From Bacteroidaceae bacterium (lineage in GTDB: Bacteria; Bacteroidota; Bacteroidia; Bacteroidales; Bacteroidaceae): a stretch of 54,224 nt of DNA. Below the pieces are notes generated by a model. The model was not told the DNA's origin, made no database searches, and saw only the letters and a list, made by a program, of their open reading frames with translations. The DNA lies in assembly GCA_017649485.1 (NCBI GenBank), contig JAGCGS010000012.1, positions 1-54,224 of the forward strand, in the 5' to 3' direction. Each line of letters opens with the position of its first letter. Positions within the stretch are counted from its first letter, which is position 1. The translations under genes were made by a program, and so were the position numbers. Positions 1-9,948 of this stretch are shown here, in pieces.

Positions 1-87
1 CCACCTCTTCCCATCCCGAACAGAGAAGTTAAGCCCGGCTACGCCGATGGTACTGCCCACAAGGTGGGAGAGTAGGTAGCCGCCGTC
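1..87 (+). rRNA. rrf: 5S ribosomal RNA, 3' part (cut by window edge)
   Basis: The sequence carries the conserved 5S core (CCCATCCCGAACAGAGAAG, then TTAAGCCCGGC) followed by the 3' half ending near GTAGGTAGCCGCC. Only the last three quarters or so of the molecule is present, since the window starts inside the gene. It is presumably the end of an rRNA operon lying to the left. The exact 3' end is uncertain by a few bases. Confidence 0.93.
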
Positions 88-96
88 TTTGGATGT

Positions 97-142
97 AGGG
101 ACAGCTTTCGTGCTCCAAGCATGGAAGCTGTCCCCTTTTTTT
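97..142 (+). terminator. Intrinsic terminator of the rRNA operon
   Basis: The arm GGGACAGCTTT (98-108) pairs with AAGCTGTCCC (125-134) and is followed at once by a run of eight T. This is a textbook Rho-independent terminator just after 5S rRNA. Confidence 0.9.
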
Positions 143-204
143 ACCCCTACAATAGCCCATTTCTTTGAAAATGTTACGCCGCTTGATAAAAAAGTAACGA
201 ATTA

Positions 205-236
205 GTTGGCAGACATTAAAATAATCTTTAACTTTG
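205..236 (+). promoter_or_regulatory. Bacteroidetes-type promoter of the leucine operon
   Basis: The -7 box TAACTTTG (229-236) fits the Bacteroidetes consensus TAnnTTTG, and a GTTG near 205-208 is an imperfect -33 box at the right distance. It leaves a short leader before leuA at 271. I see no leucine-rich leader peptide or attenuator hairpin. Confidence 0.6.
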
Positions 237-270
237 TGTCTTTTAACGAAAAAGATTAATTTATTAATAC

Positions 271-1782
271 ATGAGCGAAAGATTATTTATTTTTGACACT
301 ACCCTGCGAGATGGCGAGCAAGTGCCTGGATGCCAACTTAATACTGTTGAAAAGATACAGGTTGCAAAGCAGCTGGAAGCATTGGGAGTGGACATAATTG
401 AGGCTGGTTTCCCTATCTCCAGTCCTGGTGACTTCAATTCAGTGATAGAGATTTCAAAGGCTGTGACTTGGCCAACCATTTGCGCGCTTACCAGAGCCGT
501 AGAGAAGGATATTGATGTGGCATCAGAGTCGTTGAAATATGCCAAGCGTAAGCGTATCCATACTGGTATAGGTACCAGTGACGAACATATCAAATATAAA
601 TTCAATTCCAACCGTGAGGAAATCATCGAGCGTGCTGTGGCAGCAGTGAAGTATGCCAAGCAGTATGTGGAAGACGTGGAATTTTATGCTGAGGATGCTG
701 GACGTACCGACAACGAGTATTTGGCACGTGTGGTAGAAGCTGTGATTAAGGCTGGAGCCACTGTGGTAAATATACCTGATACTACAGGCTATTGTCTTCC
801 AATGGAGTATTATGAGAAGATAAAATACCTCAAAGAACATGTTGACTGCATTGATAAAGCCATTATCTCAACCCACTGTCACAATGACTTAGGCATGGCA
901 ACTGCCAATACTTTGCATGGCATATTAGGTGGAGCTCGTCAGGTGGAGGTAACCATCAATGGCATTGGTGAACGTGCCGGCAATACTTCTTTGGAAGAGA
1001 TTGCCATGATTCTGAAATGTCATAAAGGCATTGGTGTGGATACCAATATCAACACCACGAAGATTTATCCTGCCAGTCGCATGGTCAGTGGATTAATGAA
1101 TATGCCAGTACAGCCCAACAAGGCAGTTGTAGGTGGAAATGCTTTTGCTCATTCCAGCGGTATTCATCAGGACGGTGTATTGAAGAATGTCAATACCTAT
1201 GAGATCATGAATCCGAAAGATGTTGGTCTGGATGAAAACTCTATCGTGCTGACAGCCAGAAGTGGACGTGCGGCTTTGAAATATCGCATGAGTGTGTTGG
1301 GCGTGGATGTGTCTGATGAGAATAAAGTTGACAAGATTTATGAAGCATTCTTGCGTCTGGCTGACCAGAAGAAGGAAATCAACGACGATGATGTGATGAT
1401 GTTGGCAGGTGCAGACCGTACGGCATCTCATGCCATTAAACTCGACTTCCTGCAGGTTACTACCGGTATGGGTGTACGCAGTGTGGCAAGCATCGGACTG
1501 GATATTTCAGGACAGAAATTCGAGGCAGCTGCTACAGGCAATGGCCCAGTGGATGCAGCAATTAAGGCTCTGAAGAAAATCATTCTCAAGAAGATGACTC
1601 TGAAGGAGTTTACTATTCAGGCTATCAGTAAGGGTAGCGACGATGTGGGTAAGGTACACATGCAGGTGGAATATGACGGCAGCATGTATTATGGCTTTGG
1701 CGCCAATACTGACATCGTGACGGCATCAGTGGAAGCCTATATCGACCGTATCAATAAGTTCAGAATTAAAAAAGAAGACTGA
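271..1782 (+). CDS. leuA: 2-isopropylmalate synthase
   Basis: This enzyme condenses acetyl-CoA with 2-ketoisovalerate, the committed step of leucine biosynthesis, in the cytoplasm. The N-terminal TIM barrel has the DTTLRDGEQ signature (about residues 9-17), the metal-binding HCHND motif (about 201-205) and NGIGERAGN (about 230). The last 130 residues or so look like the LeuA regulatory dimerisation domain that binds leucine. At 503 residues it has the usual length. It is the first gene of leuA-leuC-leuD-(second synthase)-leuB, with leuC starting 3 bases after its stop. Feedback by leucine is typical of the family; the paralogue further down the operon makes the division of labour worth noting. 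Confidence 0.95.
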   Translation: MSERLFIFDTTLRDGEQVPGCQLNTVEKIQVAKQLEALGVDIIEAGFPISSPGDFNSVIEISKAVTWPTICALTRAVEKDIDVASESLKYAKRKRIHTGIGTSDEHIKYKFNSNREEIIERAVAAVKYAKQYVEDVEFYAEDAGRTDNEYLARVVEAVIKAGATVVNIPDTTGYCLPMEYYEKIKYLKEHVDCIDKAIISTHCHNDLGMATANTLHGILGGARQVEVTINGIGERAGNTSLEEIAMILKCHKGIGVDTNINTTKIYPASRMVSGLMNMPVQPNKAVVGGNAFAHSSGIHQDGVLKNVNTYEIMNPKDVGLDENSIVLTARSGRAALKYRMSVLGVDVSDENKVDKIYEAFLRLADQKKEINDDDVMMLAGADRTASHAIKLDFLQVTTGMGVRSVASIGLDISGQKFEAAATGNGPVDAAIKALKKIILKKMTLKEFTIQAISKGSDDVGKVHMQVEYDGSMYYGFGANTDIVTASVEAYIDRINKFRIKKED

Positions 1783-1785
1783 TAT

Positions 1786-3180
1786 ATGAATACTTTATTC
1801 GATAAGATTTGGGACGCACATGTAGTTCAGCAGGTAGAAGACGGACCTACCCAACTATATATAGACCGTTTATATTGTCATGAGGTGACCAGTCCCCAGG
1901 CGTTTGCCAGCATGAGACAAAGAGGATTGCAGTGTTTCCGTCCGGCTCAGATATTTTGTATGCCTGACCATAACACACCTACACATGATCAAGACAAGCC
2001 CATTGAAGATCCTGTTTCCAAGAAGCAGGTAGATACCTTGGCGCAGAATGCCAAAGACTTCGGATTGAACCATTTCGGTATGATGCATCCTAAGAATGGC
2101 ATCATCCATGTGGTGGGCCCTGAAAGAGGTTTAAGTCTGCCAGGTATGACCATTGTTTGCGGTGACTCTCATACTTCAACACATGGTGCCATGGGAGCCG
2201 TTGCTTTCGGCATTGGTACCAGTGAGGTGGAAATGGTGTTGGCATCTCAGTGTATTTTGCAGCAGAAACCTAAATCTATGCGTATCAACATTTCAGGTAA
2301 ACTCGGCAAAGGTGTTACTGCCAAGGATGTGGCTCTATACCTGATGTCGAAAATCTCTACCTCTGGTGCGACTGGCTATTTTGTGGAGTATGCTGGTGAT
2401 GTGGTGACTGACCTCTCTATGGAGGGCAGGCTTACACTTTGCAACCTATCCATCGAGATGGGTGCGCGTGGTGGTTTCATTGCTCCTGATGAGAAGACAT
2501 TCGCTTACATCAAGGGTCGCGAATATGCACCAAAAGGTGAGGCATGGGATCAGGCCGTTTCTTATTGGAAGACCTTGAAGAGTGGTGATGATGCAGTGTT
2601 CGACAAAGAGTTGTATTTTGATGGCGCTGATATCCAGCCGATGATAACATACGGTACCAATCCTGGTATGGGTATGAGCATCACTGATAATATCCCTTCA
2701 CTGGAAGGCATGGGTGAGGCAGCTCAGGCATCGTTTATGAAATCTATGAATTATATGGGGTTCCAACCTGGTCAGCAACTGTTAGGACATCCTGTGGATT
2801 ATGTATTCCTGGGTGCATGTACCAATGGTCGTATTGAAGATTTCCGTGCTTTTGCTTCAGTGGTGAAAGGCAAGAAGAAAGCTGATGGTATCACTGCTTG
2901 GTTGGTACCTGGTTCATGGGCTGTTGATCAGCAGATACGTGAGGAGGGCTTGGATGTAGTCTTACAGGAGGCAGGCTTTGAAATCCGTCAGCCTGGTTGT
3001 TCAGCTTGTTTGGCTATGAACGACGACAAGATTCCGGCAGGCAAGTATGCTGTATCAACCAGCAATCGTAATTTTGAAGGACGTCAAGGTCCCGGTTCTC
3101 GTACCATCCTTGCCAGTCCGTTGGTAGCTGCAGCTGCAGCAGTGACAGGTGTGATTACAGACCCAAGAACATTAATCTAA
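1786..3180 (+). CDS. leuC: 3-isopropylmalate dehydratase, large subunit
   Basis: The large subunit of isopropylmalate isomerase carries the [4Fe-4S] cluster that isomerises 2- to 3-isopropylmalate. Cluster-binding cysteines are visible in CTNGR (about residue 344) and in GCSACLAMN (about residue 404), and [11 protein letters not shown] is the aconitase-family substrate motif. At 464 residues it matches the bacterial type. It lies 3 bases after leuA and 8 bases before leuD, so translation is probably coupled. It must form a heterodimer with the leuD product encoded next. Confidence 0.95.
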   Translation: MNTLFDKIWDAHVVQQVEDGPTQLYIDRLYCHEVTSPQAFASMRQRGLQCFRPAQIFCMPDHNTPTHDQDKPIEDPVSKKQVDTLAQNAKDFGLNHFGMMHPKNGIIHVVGPERGLSLPGMTIVCGDSHTSTHGAMGAVAFGIGTSEVEMVLASQCILQQKPKSMRINISGKLGKGVTAKDVALYLMSKISTSGATGYFVEYAGDVVTDLSMEGRLTLCNLSIEMGARGGFIAPDEKTFAYIKGREYAPKGEAWDQAVSYWKTLKSGDDAVFDKELYFDGADIQPMITYGTNPGMGMSITDNIPSLEGMGEAAQASFMKSMNYMGFQPGQQLLGHPVDYVFLGACTNGRIEDFRAFASVVKGKKKADGITAWLVPGSWAVDQQIREEGLDVVLQEAGFEIRQPGCSACLAMNDDKIPAGKYAVSTSNRNFEGRQGPGSRTILASPLVAAAAAVTGVITDPRTLI

Positions 3181-3188
3181 GAACCGTT

Positions 3189-3779
3189 ATGAAACAGAAA
3201 TTCAACATAATAACCAGTACTTGTGTTCCACTTCCGTTGGAGAATGTGGATACTGACCAGATTATTCCTGCACGTTTCCTCAAAGCCACTGACAAGAAAG
3301 GCTTTGGCGATAATTTGTTCCGTGACTGGAGATATGACAAGCAAGGGAACCCAATCAAGGATTTCGTGCTGAACAATCCCACCTATGGGGGTGTGATACT
3401 GGTGGCTGGCAAGAACTTTGGTAGTGGCAGTAGTCGTGAACATGCGGCTTGGGCAATTGCCGATTATGGTTTCCGTGTGGTAGTTAGTAGTTTCTTTGCT
3501 GATATCCATAAAAACAATGAGTTGAACAACTTTGTTCTGCCTGTAGTGGTAAGTGAGCCTTTCTTGCAGGAACTTTTCGACTCTATCGCAGCTAATCCAA
3601 AGATGGAGGTGGAGGTTGACCTACCTAACCAGACCATCACCAACAAGGCAACGGGCAATAGTGAGCATTTTGAAATCAATGCTTACAAGAAACATTGCTT
3701 GATGAACGGGTTGGATGACATCGACTTCCTCTTGGAGAACAAAGATAAGATTGAAGCTTGGGAGAAGAAGCATGGATAA
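3189..3779 (+). CDS. leuD: 3-isopropylmalate dehydratase, small subunit
   Basis: The small subunit completes the isopropylmalate isomerase active site. The swivel-domain motif GSGSSREHA lies near residue 78, and the N-terminal VDTDQIIPARF is typical of LeuD. At 196 residues it is of normal length. The stop codon overlaps the next gene's start by 8 bases, in keeping with a single co-translated operon. Confidence 0.95.
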   Translation: MKQKFNIITSTCVPLPLENVDTDQIIPARFLKATDKKGFGDNLFRDWRYDKQGNPIKDFVLNNPTYGGVILVAGKNFGSGSSREHAAWAIADYGFRVVVSSFFADIHKNNELNNFVLPVVVSEPFLQELFDSIAANPKMEVEVDLPNQTITNKATGNSEHFEINAYKKHCLMNGLDDIDFLLENKDKIEAWEKKHG

Positions 3780-5340
3780 GCTGCCCCGTGAAATAGAAAT
3801 CATGGACACCACGCTTCGTGATGGTGAACAGACCAGTGGTGTGTCATTTGTCCCACATGAGAAGCTGATGATAGCCCGTCTGTTATTGGATGGACTTAAG
3901 GTTGATCGCATTGAGGTGGCTTCGGCACGTGTGTCTGAAGGTGAACATGAGGCAGTGACTATGATTTGCGAGTGGGCTGCCCGTCACAACCGTCTGCATC
4001 AGGTGGAGGTGTTGGGTTTCATTGATGGAAAGACATCAGTCGATTGGATTCGTTCAACGGGGTGCCGAGTCATCAACATGCTCTGTAAAGGCTCCGAAAA
4101 ACATTGTACTTACCAGCTCAAGAAAACTGTTGATGAGCATATTGAAGACATCAAACAGACACTTGAGTATGCCACATCTCAGGGGATGGAAGCCAATATT
4201 TATTTAGAGGACTGGAGCAATGGTATGAAGGACTCACCTGCTTATGTCTTTCAGTTGATGGATGCATTGACGCAGACGAACATCAAGCGTTTCATGTTAC
4301 CCGATACCTTGGGTGTACTGAATCCCTTGGAGACATTTGACTTTACCAAGAAGATGGTGAAACGCTATCCTAATACGCATTTTGATTTCCATGCACACAA
4401 CGACTATGACCTGGCGGTGAGCAATGTGTTGGCAGCTGTGCTGGGTGGTTGCAAAGGTTTACACACCACCATCAATGGCCTGGGCGAAAGGGCTGGTAAT
4501 GCTCCTTTGGCTAGTGTGCAAGCCATCTTAAAGGATCATTTCCATGCAGTTACACATATTGATGAGAGCCGTCTGAATGAGGCGAGTCGTACTGTATCAT
4601 CATATTCAGGTATCCCCATTGCCCCTAACCGTCCTATTGTGGGTGAGAGTGTCTTTACCCAAGTGGCAGGTGTTCATGCCGATGGCGACAATAAACGCAA
4701 CTTGTATTGTAATGACCTCCTGCCTGAGCGATTTGGACGCAAGCGCGAATACGCTTTAGGTAAGAACAGTGGCAAGGCCAATATACGTAAGAATCTGGAG
4801 GAATTAGGTCTCGATCTGGATGATGCTTCTATGCGCAAGGTGACTGAGCGTATCATTGAGTTGGGTGATAAAAAAGAATTGGTTACGCCAGAGGATTTGC
4901 CTTATATCGTTTCCGACGTACTGAAACATGGCGTTTCGAACGACAAGGTGAAACTCAAGAGTTATGTCATTAACTTGGCTCATGGACTGAAACCCATGGC
5001 GATGCTTAAGATAGACATCAATGGTCATGAGTATGAAGAAAGCTCCAGTGGCGACGGACAGTATGATGCTTTTGTACGTGCCTTGCGTAATATCTATAAG
5101 AAAACATTGAACCGCAAGTTCCCCATGCTGACCAACTATGTGGTGAGTATCCCTCCTGGTGGACGTACCGATGCTTTGGTGCAGACCGTTATCTCGTGGA
5201 GCTTCGACAACCGTGAGTTCCGTACACGAGGCCTGGATGCTGACCAGACAGAGGCTGCTATCAAGGCTACGATTAAAATGCTCAACATGATAGAAGATGA
5301 ATATGATGCAGGCAAAGACCTGTATGAGACCGAAGAATAA
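3772..5340 (+). CDS. Second 2-isopropylmalate/citramalate synthase-like enzyme
   Basis: A second member of the homocitrate/isopropylmalate/citramalate synthase family, 522 residues. It has [12 protein letters not shown], the HAHND metal motif, GERAGNAPL and a C-terminal LeuA-type regulatory domain. Longer upstream starts would run deep into leuD, so I chose the ATG at 3772, which overlaps the leuD stop by 8 bases and leads straight into the barrel. Its place between leuD and leuB supports a role in branched-chain amino acid synthesis. It could be a citramalate synthase (CimA, acetyl-CoA plus pyruvate, towards isoleucine), since LeuCD and LeuB can process that product, or a second isopropylmalate synthase with different feedback. 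Sequence reading does not settle the substrate, so I give no symbol. Confidence 0.85.
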   Translation: MDKLPREIEIMDTTLRDGEQTSGVSFVPHEKLMIARLLLDGLKVDRIEVASARVSEGEHEAVTMICEWAARHNRLHQVEVLGFIDGKTSVDWIRSTGCRVINMLCKGSEKHCTYQLKKTVDEHIEDIKQTLEYATSQGMEANIYLEDWSNGMKDSPAYVFQLMDALTQTNIKRFMLPDTLGVLNPLETFDFTKKMVKRYPNTHFDFHAHNDYDLAVSNVLAAVLGGCKGLHTTINGLGERAGNAPLASVQAILKDHFHAVTHIDESRLNEASRTVSSYSGIPIAPNRPIVGESVFTQVAGVHADGDNKRNLYCNDLLPERFGRKREYALGKNSGKANIRKNLEELGLDLDDASMRKVTERIIELGDKKELVTPEDLPYIVSDVLKHGVSNDKVKLKSYVINLAHGLKPMAMLKIDINGHEYEESSSGDGQYDAFVRALRNIYKKTLNRKFPMLTNYVVSIPPGGRTDALVQTVISWSFDNREFRTRGLDADQTEAAIKATIKMLNMIEDEYDAGKDLYETEE

Positions 5341-5359
5341 TCAATTAATCAAAACAAAT

Positions 5360-6421
5360 ATGAAATTTAAGATTGCTGTGTTGGCCGGTGATGGTATCGG
5401 TCCTGAGATTTCAAAGGTTGGCGTTGACGTAATGAACGCCGTATGCAAGAAGTTCGGACACGAGGTGTCTTATGAATATGCCATCTGTGGTGCTGATGCC
5501 ATAGAGAAGGTGGGTGACCCGTTCCCTGAGGAAACATTCCAGGCTTGTATGAGGGCTGATGCCGTATTGTTCTCAGCAGTTGGCGACCCTAAGTTTGACA
5601 ACGATCCCACAGCCAAGGTGCGTCCGGAACAGGGCTTGTTGGCGATGCGTAAGAAGTTGGGACTGTATGCTAATATTCGTCCGATGCAGACATTCAAGAG
5701 CTTACTGCACAAGTCTCCACTGAAGGCAGAACTGGTGGAGGGAGCCGATTTTATTACCATTCGCGAGCTCACAGGCGGTATGTACTTCGGTGAGAAATAT
5801 CAAGATAATGACAAAGCTTATGACACCAATTACTACTCTCGTCCTGAGGTAGAACGTATCTTGAAGGTAGGCTTTGAATATGCCCGTAAGCGTAACCATC
5901 ACCTCACCATCGTTGATAAGGCTAATGTGTTGGCTTCTTCTCGTTTGTGGCGTCAGATCGGACAGGAGATGGCACCTCAGTATCCTGATGTGAAGACTGA
6001 TTTTATGTATGTGGATAACGCATCCATGCGTATGATTCAGGAGCCTAAGTTCTTTGATGTAATTGTAACCGAGAATACTTTTGGAGATATCCTGACGGAT
6101 GAAAGCTCTTGCATCAGCGGTTCTATGGGTTTGTTGCCATCGGCTTCTACAGGTGATCATACCCCAGTGTTTGAGCCAGTTCATGGTTCATGGCCACAGG
6201 CTAAAGGCTTGAACATTGCCAACCCATTGGCACAAATCTTATCAGATGCCATGATGTTCGAGTATTTCGATCTCAAGGCAGAGGGTGCTTTGATTCGTGA
6301 AGCCGTTGAAGCTTCTATCGAGGCTAATGTGCGTACTCCTGAGATTCAGGTGGAAGGTGGAGCCAAGTATGGCACGAAAGAAGTGGGTGCTTGGGTAGTT
6401 GACTATATTGAAAAGGCATGA
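5360..6421 (+). CDS. leuB: 3-isopropylmalate dehydrogenase
   Basis: Oxidises and decarboxylates 3-isopropylmalate to 2-ketoisocaproate with NAD. The N-terminus [14 protein letters not shown] and the ELTGGMYFG loop are typical, and [13 protein letters not shown] supplies metal-binding acidic residues. I chose the ATG at 5360 (353 residues) over an in-frame ATG at 5297 because the latter overlaps the preceding gene by 44 bases and adds 21 residues with no family match. The stop codon overlaps the next gene's ATG (ATGA). Confidence 0.94.
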   Translation: MKFKIAVLAGDGIGPEISKVGVDVMNAVCKKFGHEVSYEYAICGADAIEKVGDPFPEETFQACMRADAVLFSAVGDPKFDNDPTAKVRPEQGLLAMRKKLGLYANIRPMQTFKSLLHKSPLKAELVEGADFITIRELTGGMYFGEKYQDNDKAYDTNYYSRPEVERILKVGFEYARKRNHHLTIVDKANVLASSRLWRQIGQEMAPQYPDVKTDFMYVDNASMRMIQEPKFFDVIVTENTFGDILTDESSCISGSMGLLPSASTGDHTPVFEPVHGSWPQAKGLNIANPLAQILSDAMMFEYFDLKAEGALIREAVEASIEANVRTPEIQVEGGAKYGTKEVGAWVVDYIEKA

Positions 6422-7374
6422 TGACAAGATTTCTGTTGATTTTGTCATGTTGTATTATTTGGGTGTCTTGTGCAGAGGATAAGTCCTTGCCCAAGGCACC
6501 TGACTATTCTGACATGACCCAGTGGTACATCTCCTCTCGTGGTGCGGATGCCGATATGTTTTATGTGATATCCACAGAGATAGGTGATTACAAATTAGAA
6601 GATGGTACTGTTCGCCATTTGGCAGACACCTATTTGGAGCAGACACGCCAGCCTATGTATGGCGAAATGCTGGGTGTAGATACCCTGACGAGTGGCAAGC
6701 TGAACTATTATTCACCTTATTACCGTCAGTGTTCCTTACAGTCATTTGCCTCCGACAGTGCTTCCATCCGTTTTAATCTTGCTCTGGATGATGTACGTCG
6801 GGCATTTGCCTATTATTTGGAGCATCAAAACAATGGCCGCCCTTTTGTTCTGGCGGGTTTCAGTCAGGGTGCCATGATAGCACGTGAACTGTTGAAGGAG
6901 ATGGATGAGACAGTTTTTCAGCGCATGGTGGCTACCTATCTTGTTGGAATTCGTGTATCAGAAACAGATATGCAGTCCAATCCACATATCCGTCCTGCTA
7001 AAGGTGCTGACGATACAGGAGTAACCATCTGTTATAACAGTATGCGAGGTGAAGATGCCAACTATCCTGCCCAAAATGGCAACAACGTGTTTGCCATCAA
7101 CCCCGTCAACTGGCGTACCGATGGCGAGGTGGCAGCGCTCATCACTGAACCGTCACCTTTGAAGCCCGTAGCTGAGCAGCAGAAAGACACCATGACTGTT
7201 CAGCTTGATACGGCATCCAACCTTCTGTTGGTATCGGGTTATTCAGCCACAGACTATGTCTTGCCCATCTTAGGTACCCAAACAAGTTACCACACCCGTG
7301 AGATCTGGCTCTATCGCGACCAGCTGAAAGAGAATATACAGCAGCGGGTGGATGCGTTTATGAAAGGTCAGTAA
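6418..7374 (+). CDS. DUF3089 alpha/beta-hydrolase-like lipoprotein
   Basis: A 318-residue protein with a short hydrophobic start ending in a lipobox-like WVSC near residue 18, so probably a lipoprotein. The body fits the DUF3089 family: [11 protein letters not shown], then the nucleophile-elbow motif GFSQGA (near residue 150) as in alpha/beta hydrolases. The substrate is not known. Its ATG overlaps the leuB stop, so it is read from the same message, although a surface lipoprotein has no obvious part in leucine synthesis. Its 3' end overlaps the convergent esterase gene by 7 bases. A second in-frame ATG lies 3 bases downstream at 6421. Confidence 0.8.
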   Translation: MMTRFLLILSCCIIWVSCAEDKSLPKAPDYSDMTQWYISSRGADADMFYVISTEIGDYKLEDGTVRHLADTYLEQTRQPMYGEMLGVDTLTSGKLNYYSPYYRQCSLQSFASDSASIRFNLALDDVRRAFAYYLEHQNNGRPFVLAGFSQGAMIARELLKEMDETVFQRMVATYLVGIRVSETDMQSNPHIRPAKGADDTGVTICYNSMRGEDANYPAQNGNNVFAINPVNWRTDGEVAALITEPSPLKPVAEQQKDTMTVQLDTASNLLLVSGYSATDYVLPILGTQTSYHTREIWLYRDQLKENIQQRVDAFMKGQ

Positions 7375-9248
7375 CCTATCTTACCTCGGTTGGTAACCCG
7401 TGCCTTTTCCTCTTCAGAGAGTTTGGCATAGGCAGCTTTGGCCTGCTCGATATAGTCATTGCGGGTCATAACCTTTCTGCTCGGTCCGCCCTGATTGCCT
7501 TGAGGCTTGATAGCCTGGTCGGGAGCAGGAATGGCATCAATCATGCGGATGGTGGCACTCACGGGTGTCCAGCCTTCTAAGAAGATCGGATCAGGACCGT
7601 TGGGCGTATATTGGGCTGTATTCAGATGGGCTGTACCAGAGCCGGTCTTGATCTTGCCCTTAGCATCTCGTCCTAACCACTCATTTTTCAGTTGGCTAAC
7701 CTTGCTACGCTTCATGGCTGTCTGCCTGTTCTGCTCATAGAGCCACTCGAAGCAATAGTCAAGCTGGTAGCCATATTTCCAGGTTGACATGTGATTGCCT
7801 TGTGTGAACTTCACCCAGCTGATGCCTGAGCCAGCTTGGCTGTTCTCATGTGAAACCACAGCTTTTCCCTTCTCATTTTGTTCATTGACAGGCAGGAAGG
7901 GACTCCATGCATCGTTAGGAATATCCACGCCAGTTGCTTCGAAATAATCAACCACAGCTTGCCATAAGGCTGTGGCCATCGGATCATCGACGCAGGTCTG
8001 CGACAGTATATTGTCATCAGAAATCATGTAGTACCAGTTCTGGTAATTCTCTTTGTCCAAGCCCCAACCATTGAAACTGATAGTATCGTTCTCTGGAGTG
8101 CGCTCGCCACCGTTTTGGAAAGTCTTGTTATAGCTATTGCTCCATTGTGCACCAGTGGCCACTACACCAGCAAAGAAATTATCACGTTGTGCCGCCATGT
8201 TTAGGATCGTCATGCCACCCATAGATTGTCCTGTGCCATAAATCCTGTTCACATCAATGTACTCTTTGTATTTGTCGAGGATATAGTCCATCAGTTCCCA
8301 GATGGCGGTGTTGGCTTCGCTTGATGCCACAAGGTCGTTGGTAGAGCGGCGTGTTTCCTCAATCTGAGGTACCAATACGATGGTAGGATGCTTGCTCTGC
8401 ACCTCTTTGCTTGCATGCTTCACGGCTGCACGCGAGGAGGTAATAGCTGCCATTGGGTCAGTATCATTGGCACCTGCATGTTCCATGTGGATGGTAAGTC
8501 CTATCTTGCCTTTATTGGCATCCAGCACCTGTTGGCTGGGTACATAAATGGCGTAAGGCAGTTCAAAGTCCTCGTACTTGCCTGTATATTCACTATAGCA
8601 ATGTGTAGCCTTGAAAGCTCCGTTGCCGATGTAGTTCAGTGTCCACCCACTGCCTTCTGCGAACTCTGGCAAAATCAATTTTTCTTTGTCGGCTAAAATT
8701 AATTTTACCATTTGCCCGTTGCGTCCGGTGCGTTCTGTTACTGAGTAGTTGATCACTTCCTCGTCGCTGGATGGCATAGTTCCGCGAACTCCCTCGATAT
8801 CGCCTGTTTGCTTCACACCTGCAATCATGGTTTGCAGGAAATTCAGGTTCTGACCGGAGAGGATATAGTCGGTATTCACCTCAATAATAACATACTTGCC
8901 TCTCTCTGTGCCACCAGTGGGCGATGGGGTAGGCTGGTTGTTTACATAAGCCTTTGTCATTTGCCCCTCATTGCCCTTCACGTCGTCTTTGTCTGTCTCA
9001 ATAGTTCGCTCATAGCCATTTTGTTCTTCCTGCATGATGGTGTAGTCGGTGATGCTGAACTTTGAAATATCCACACTGCTACTTTTCACCTCCTGCCCAT
9101 ACTCCACAATAATGGCTGACACTTTAGCTCCTTCCAGATCAACAAAGCCGTAGGACTTGACGTTTACAATACCATTGCTGCCGTTTTGGGCACAAGCACT
9201 CAGTATCAGGCTTATTGCTACTGATACCCATAAAAGGAATTTATTCAT
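7368..9248 (-). CDS. Exported alpha/beta-hydrolase (esterase/peptidase-like lipoprotein)
   Basis: A 626-residue protein with a lipoprotein signal (LILSAC lipobox near residue 19). Residues of about 30-230 form an N-terminal beta-rich module. The C-terminal part is a PHB depolymerase/prolyl oligopeptidase-like hydrolase with GTGQSMGG (nucleophile Ser near 336) and a GNHMSTW segment that may give the catalytic His (near 485). The natural substrate is unclear; homologues are usually described only as esterases or putative peptidases. It is a single gene read leftward, with its own promoter 75 bases upstream, and converges on the DUF3089 gene. Confidence 0.75.
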   Translation of the reverse strand: MNKFLLWVSVAISLILSACAQNGSNGIVNVKSYGFVDLEGAKVSAIIVEYGQEVKSSSVDISKFSITDYTIMQEEQNGYERTIETDKDDVKGNEGQMTKAYVNNQPTPSPTGGTERGKYVIIEVNTDYILSGQNLNFLQTMIAGVKQTGDIEGVRGTMPSSDEEVINYSVTERTGRNGQMVKLILADKEKLILPEFAEGSGWTLNYIGNGAFKATHCYSEYTGKYEDFELPYAIYVPSQQVLDANKGKIGLTIHMEHAGANDTDPMAAITSSRAAVKHASKEVQSKHPTIVLVPQIEETRRSTNDLVASSEANTAIWELMDYILDKYKEYIDVNRIYGTGQSMGGMTILNMAAQRDNFFAGVVATGAQWSNSYNKTFQNGGERTPENDTISFNGWGLDKENYQNWYYMISDDNILSQTCVDDPMATALWQAVVDYFEATGVDIPNDAWSPFLPVNEQNEKGKAVVSHENSQAGSGISWVKFTQGNHMSTWKYGYQLDYCFEWLYEQNRQTAMKRSKVSQLKNEWLGRDAKGKIKTGSGTAHLNTAQYTPNGPDPIFLEGWTPVSATIRMIDAIPAPDQAIKPQGNQGGPSRKVMTRNDYIEQAKAAYAKLSEEEKARVTNRGKIGY

Positions 9249-9325
9249 GATGATGATATGTGGAGTTTAATTCGAGCCTATTACTCAGGTCTCTACCAAG
9301 ACCTTTTGGGTTTAAGTTAGCGTTA

Positions 9326-9333
9326 CAAAGATA
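9326..9333 (-). promoter_or_regulatory. -7 promoter box for the 7368-9248 esterase
   Basis: On the minus strand this reads TATCTTTG, an exact TAnnTTTG match. It implies a leader of about 75 bases that contains a small hairpin (GGTCT/AGACC, around 9289-9304). I recognise no riboswitch class there. Confidence 0.55.
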
Positions 9334-9513
9334 CAATAATCCAGTCGAACTTGCAAGTTTTGCAAGCATTAATACACAACTAAACAGTTGTAAGGTCGAT
9401 ATACTCTTCTCGTACTTCAATAGCATAGCACTGCAATTATTCAATTAGTTAAACATAATTCCGTTGTCCATTGTTCCGGTTGCTCTTTGTTGTCAGAAAA
9501 CTTTCCGTGGTGT

Positions 9514-9729
9514 GACGGGAAGCCTCCTATGGGTCGTCGCAATATCTCCTACGTGTCGTCGCAATATCTCCTACGGGTTGTCGCAATATCTCCTACGGGT
9601 CGTCGGAAGGCTTCCTTTCCCCCTATAGGAATGCTTCCCGTCGGTCGTGGGAGATACTGCGGCAGGTCGTGGGAACGTCTCCCCTTGATCATGGCAGGCA
9701 GTATCATCCCGGATGACGATGCAAAGATA
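9514..9729. repeat. 22-base tandem repeat region, copy 1
   Basis: The unit GTCGCAATATCTCCTACG recurs at 9536, 9558 and 9580 with an exact 22-base period, followed by a degenerate fourth copy at 9602 (GTCGGAAGGCTTCC) and further diverged, partly inverted copies to about 9690. The tail holds TGGCAGGCA (near 9691) and a minus-strand TATCTTTG box (9722-9729) pointing into the array. The same motif with the same period occurs near 53449-53504. Open reading frames across this stretch are products of the repeat. The rest of 9249-9948 holds the esterase leader on the left and, on the right, an imperfect palindrome at 9881-9902 after recQ; I see no gene. Confidence 0.75.
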
Positions 9730-9948
9730 CGACATGGGCAATAGGTTACTGTACCCTTTGGTACCCTTTAGTATCTTTCGGGCAACATTCGGCATCTTTG
9801 GGCATTAAGGCTCGTTCAGGTTCCCTTGAAGCGGCTATACCACCATATGGCGTAGCCGAATGAAATAGGGGAATTATATCGAAATTATGATAATTATTTC
9901 GAAAATGATACTTTAATATGACTTAATGAACTATAAATTCGTATATTT

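Noticed and set aside
1093-1431. Antisense frames over leuA and many similar ones over other genes
   Set aside because: They lie opposite well-supported genes and show no domain, signal peptide or promoter of their own.
3715-3771. Upstream start of the second synthase gene within leuD
   Set aside because: It overlaps leuD by more than 60 bases and adds residues that do not fit the family.
9249-9325. Riboswitch in the esterase leader
   Set aside because: A small hairpin is present, but no known riboswitch core or terminator/antiterminator pair can be seen.
9487-9795. Two overlapping open frames of 85 and 74 codons
   Set aside because: They lie across the 22-base repeat array, on both strands, and their peptides only reflect the repeat.
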